A stretch of DNA of 6,662 bases from JABDGZ01 sp964483785 (lineage in GTDB: Bacteria > Omnitrophota > Gorgyraeia > Zapsychrales > Fredricksoniimonadaceae), in NCBI GenBank assembly GCA_964483785.1, contig CAZACW010000079.1, forward strand, positions 1 through 6,662, written 5' to 3'. The notes under the pieces are model-generated. The model had not been told where the DNA came from, did not search any database, and was given only the letters and a program-made list of their open reading frames with translations. Positions 6,526 through 6,662 of this stretch are shown here, piece after piece. A program made the position numbers and the translations under genes. The number at the start of each line of letters is the position of its first letter. Position 1 is the first letter of the stretch.

Positions 6526-6662
6526 CTACTTCTTGCCCCTCTTGGCCCCGTATTTGGAACGGGATTTCTTGCGGTCATTGACGCCGGAGGTATCCAGCGT
6601 GCCGCGCACGATATGGTAGCGCACGCCGGGCAACTTCTTGCCCGGGCCGCCGGGCAGGAGCC
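6526..6662 (-). CDS. rpsL: 30S ribosomal protein S12, C-terminal part (runs off right edge)
   Basis: S12 sits at the decoding centre and affects accuracy and streptomycin response. Only the last 44 codons plus two bases are present: LLPGGPGKKLPGVRYHIVRG, then TLDTSGVNDRKKSRSKYGAKRGKK and TAG. LPGVRYH, VRG.LD.SGV.DRK and RSKYGAKR are diagnostic of S12. Aligned to E. coli (RGGRVKDLPGVRYH), the segment before LPG reads PGGPGKK. Lys87 is kept, but the normally near-invariant Asp88, the residue beta-methylthiolated by RimO in E. coli, is Lys (codon 6634-6636). The two Arg residues of the loop are Pro. The frame is open throughout. The change lies close to the window edge, and the missing N-terminal two thirds cannot be judged. 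It is followed by rpsG after 38 nt. Confidence 0.95.
   Translation of the reverse strand, partial: LLPGGPGKKLPGVRYHIVRGTLDTSGVNDRKKSRSKYGAKRGKK

Overview
This window is one uninterrupted run of translation genes, all on the minus strand. It corresponds to the joined str and S10 ribosomal-protein operons of a bacterium. Read in the direction of transcription (right to left) the order is rpsL (3' end only), rpsG, fusA, tuf, rpsJ, rplC, rplD, rplW, rplB (5' part only). The products are ribosomal protein S12, S7, elongation factor G, elongation factor Tu, S10/NusE, L3, L4, L23 and L2. No plus-strand gene can be supported; long plus-strand reading frames are antisense shadows of these conserved genes. 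The window has no stretch of more than about 170 bases without a gene.

The proteins are clearly bacterial, with EF-G and EF-Tu of normal length and bacterial-type S7, L3, L4, L23 and L2. Base composition is moderately GC-rich. The fused str-S10 order is shared by many phyla, so it does not fix the taxon. The style of EF-G and the intergenic palindromes recall uncultured lineages such as Omnitrophota, but this is an impression, not an identification.

Layout: rpsL and rpsG are 38 nt apart, and rpsG and fusA 8 nt. A 171-nt gap between fusA and tuf holds a tandem GC-rich hairpin element and a second hairpin. tuf and rpsJ overlap by one base (TAATG), so the two classical operons are physically fused. 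rpsJ and rplC are separated by 81 nt almost filled by a perfect 27-bp inverted repeat, each arm of which is itself a hairpin. rplC, rplD, rplW and rplB follow with gaps of 27, 21 and 46 nt.

Together the genes supply parts of both ribosomal subunits plus the two GTPase elongation factors. No new multi-gene system is visible. The items worth a second look are the nested palindrome between rpsJ and rplC, the hairpins between fusA and tuf, and an S12 variant in which the normally conserved Asp of the LPGVRYH loop is Lys.
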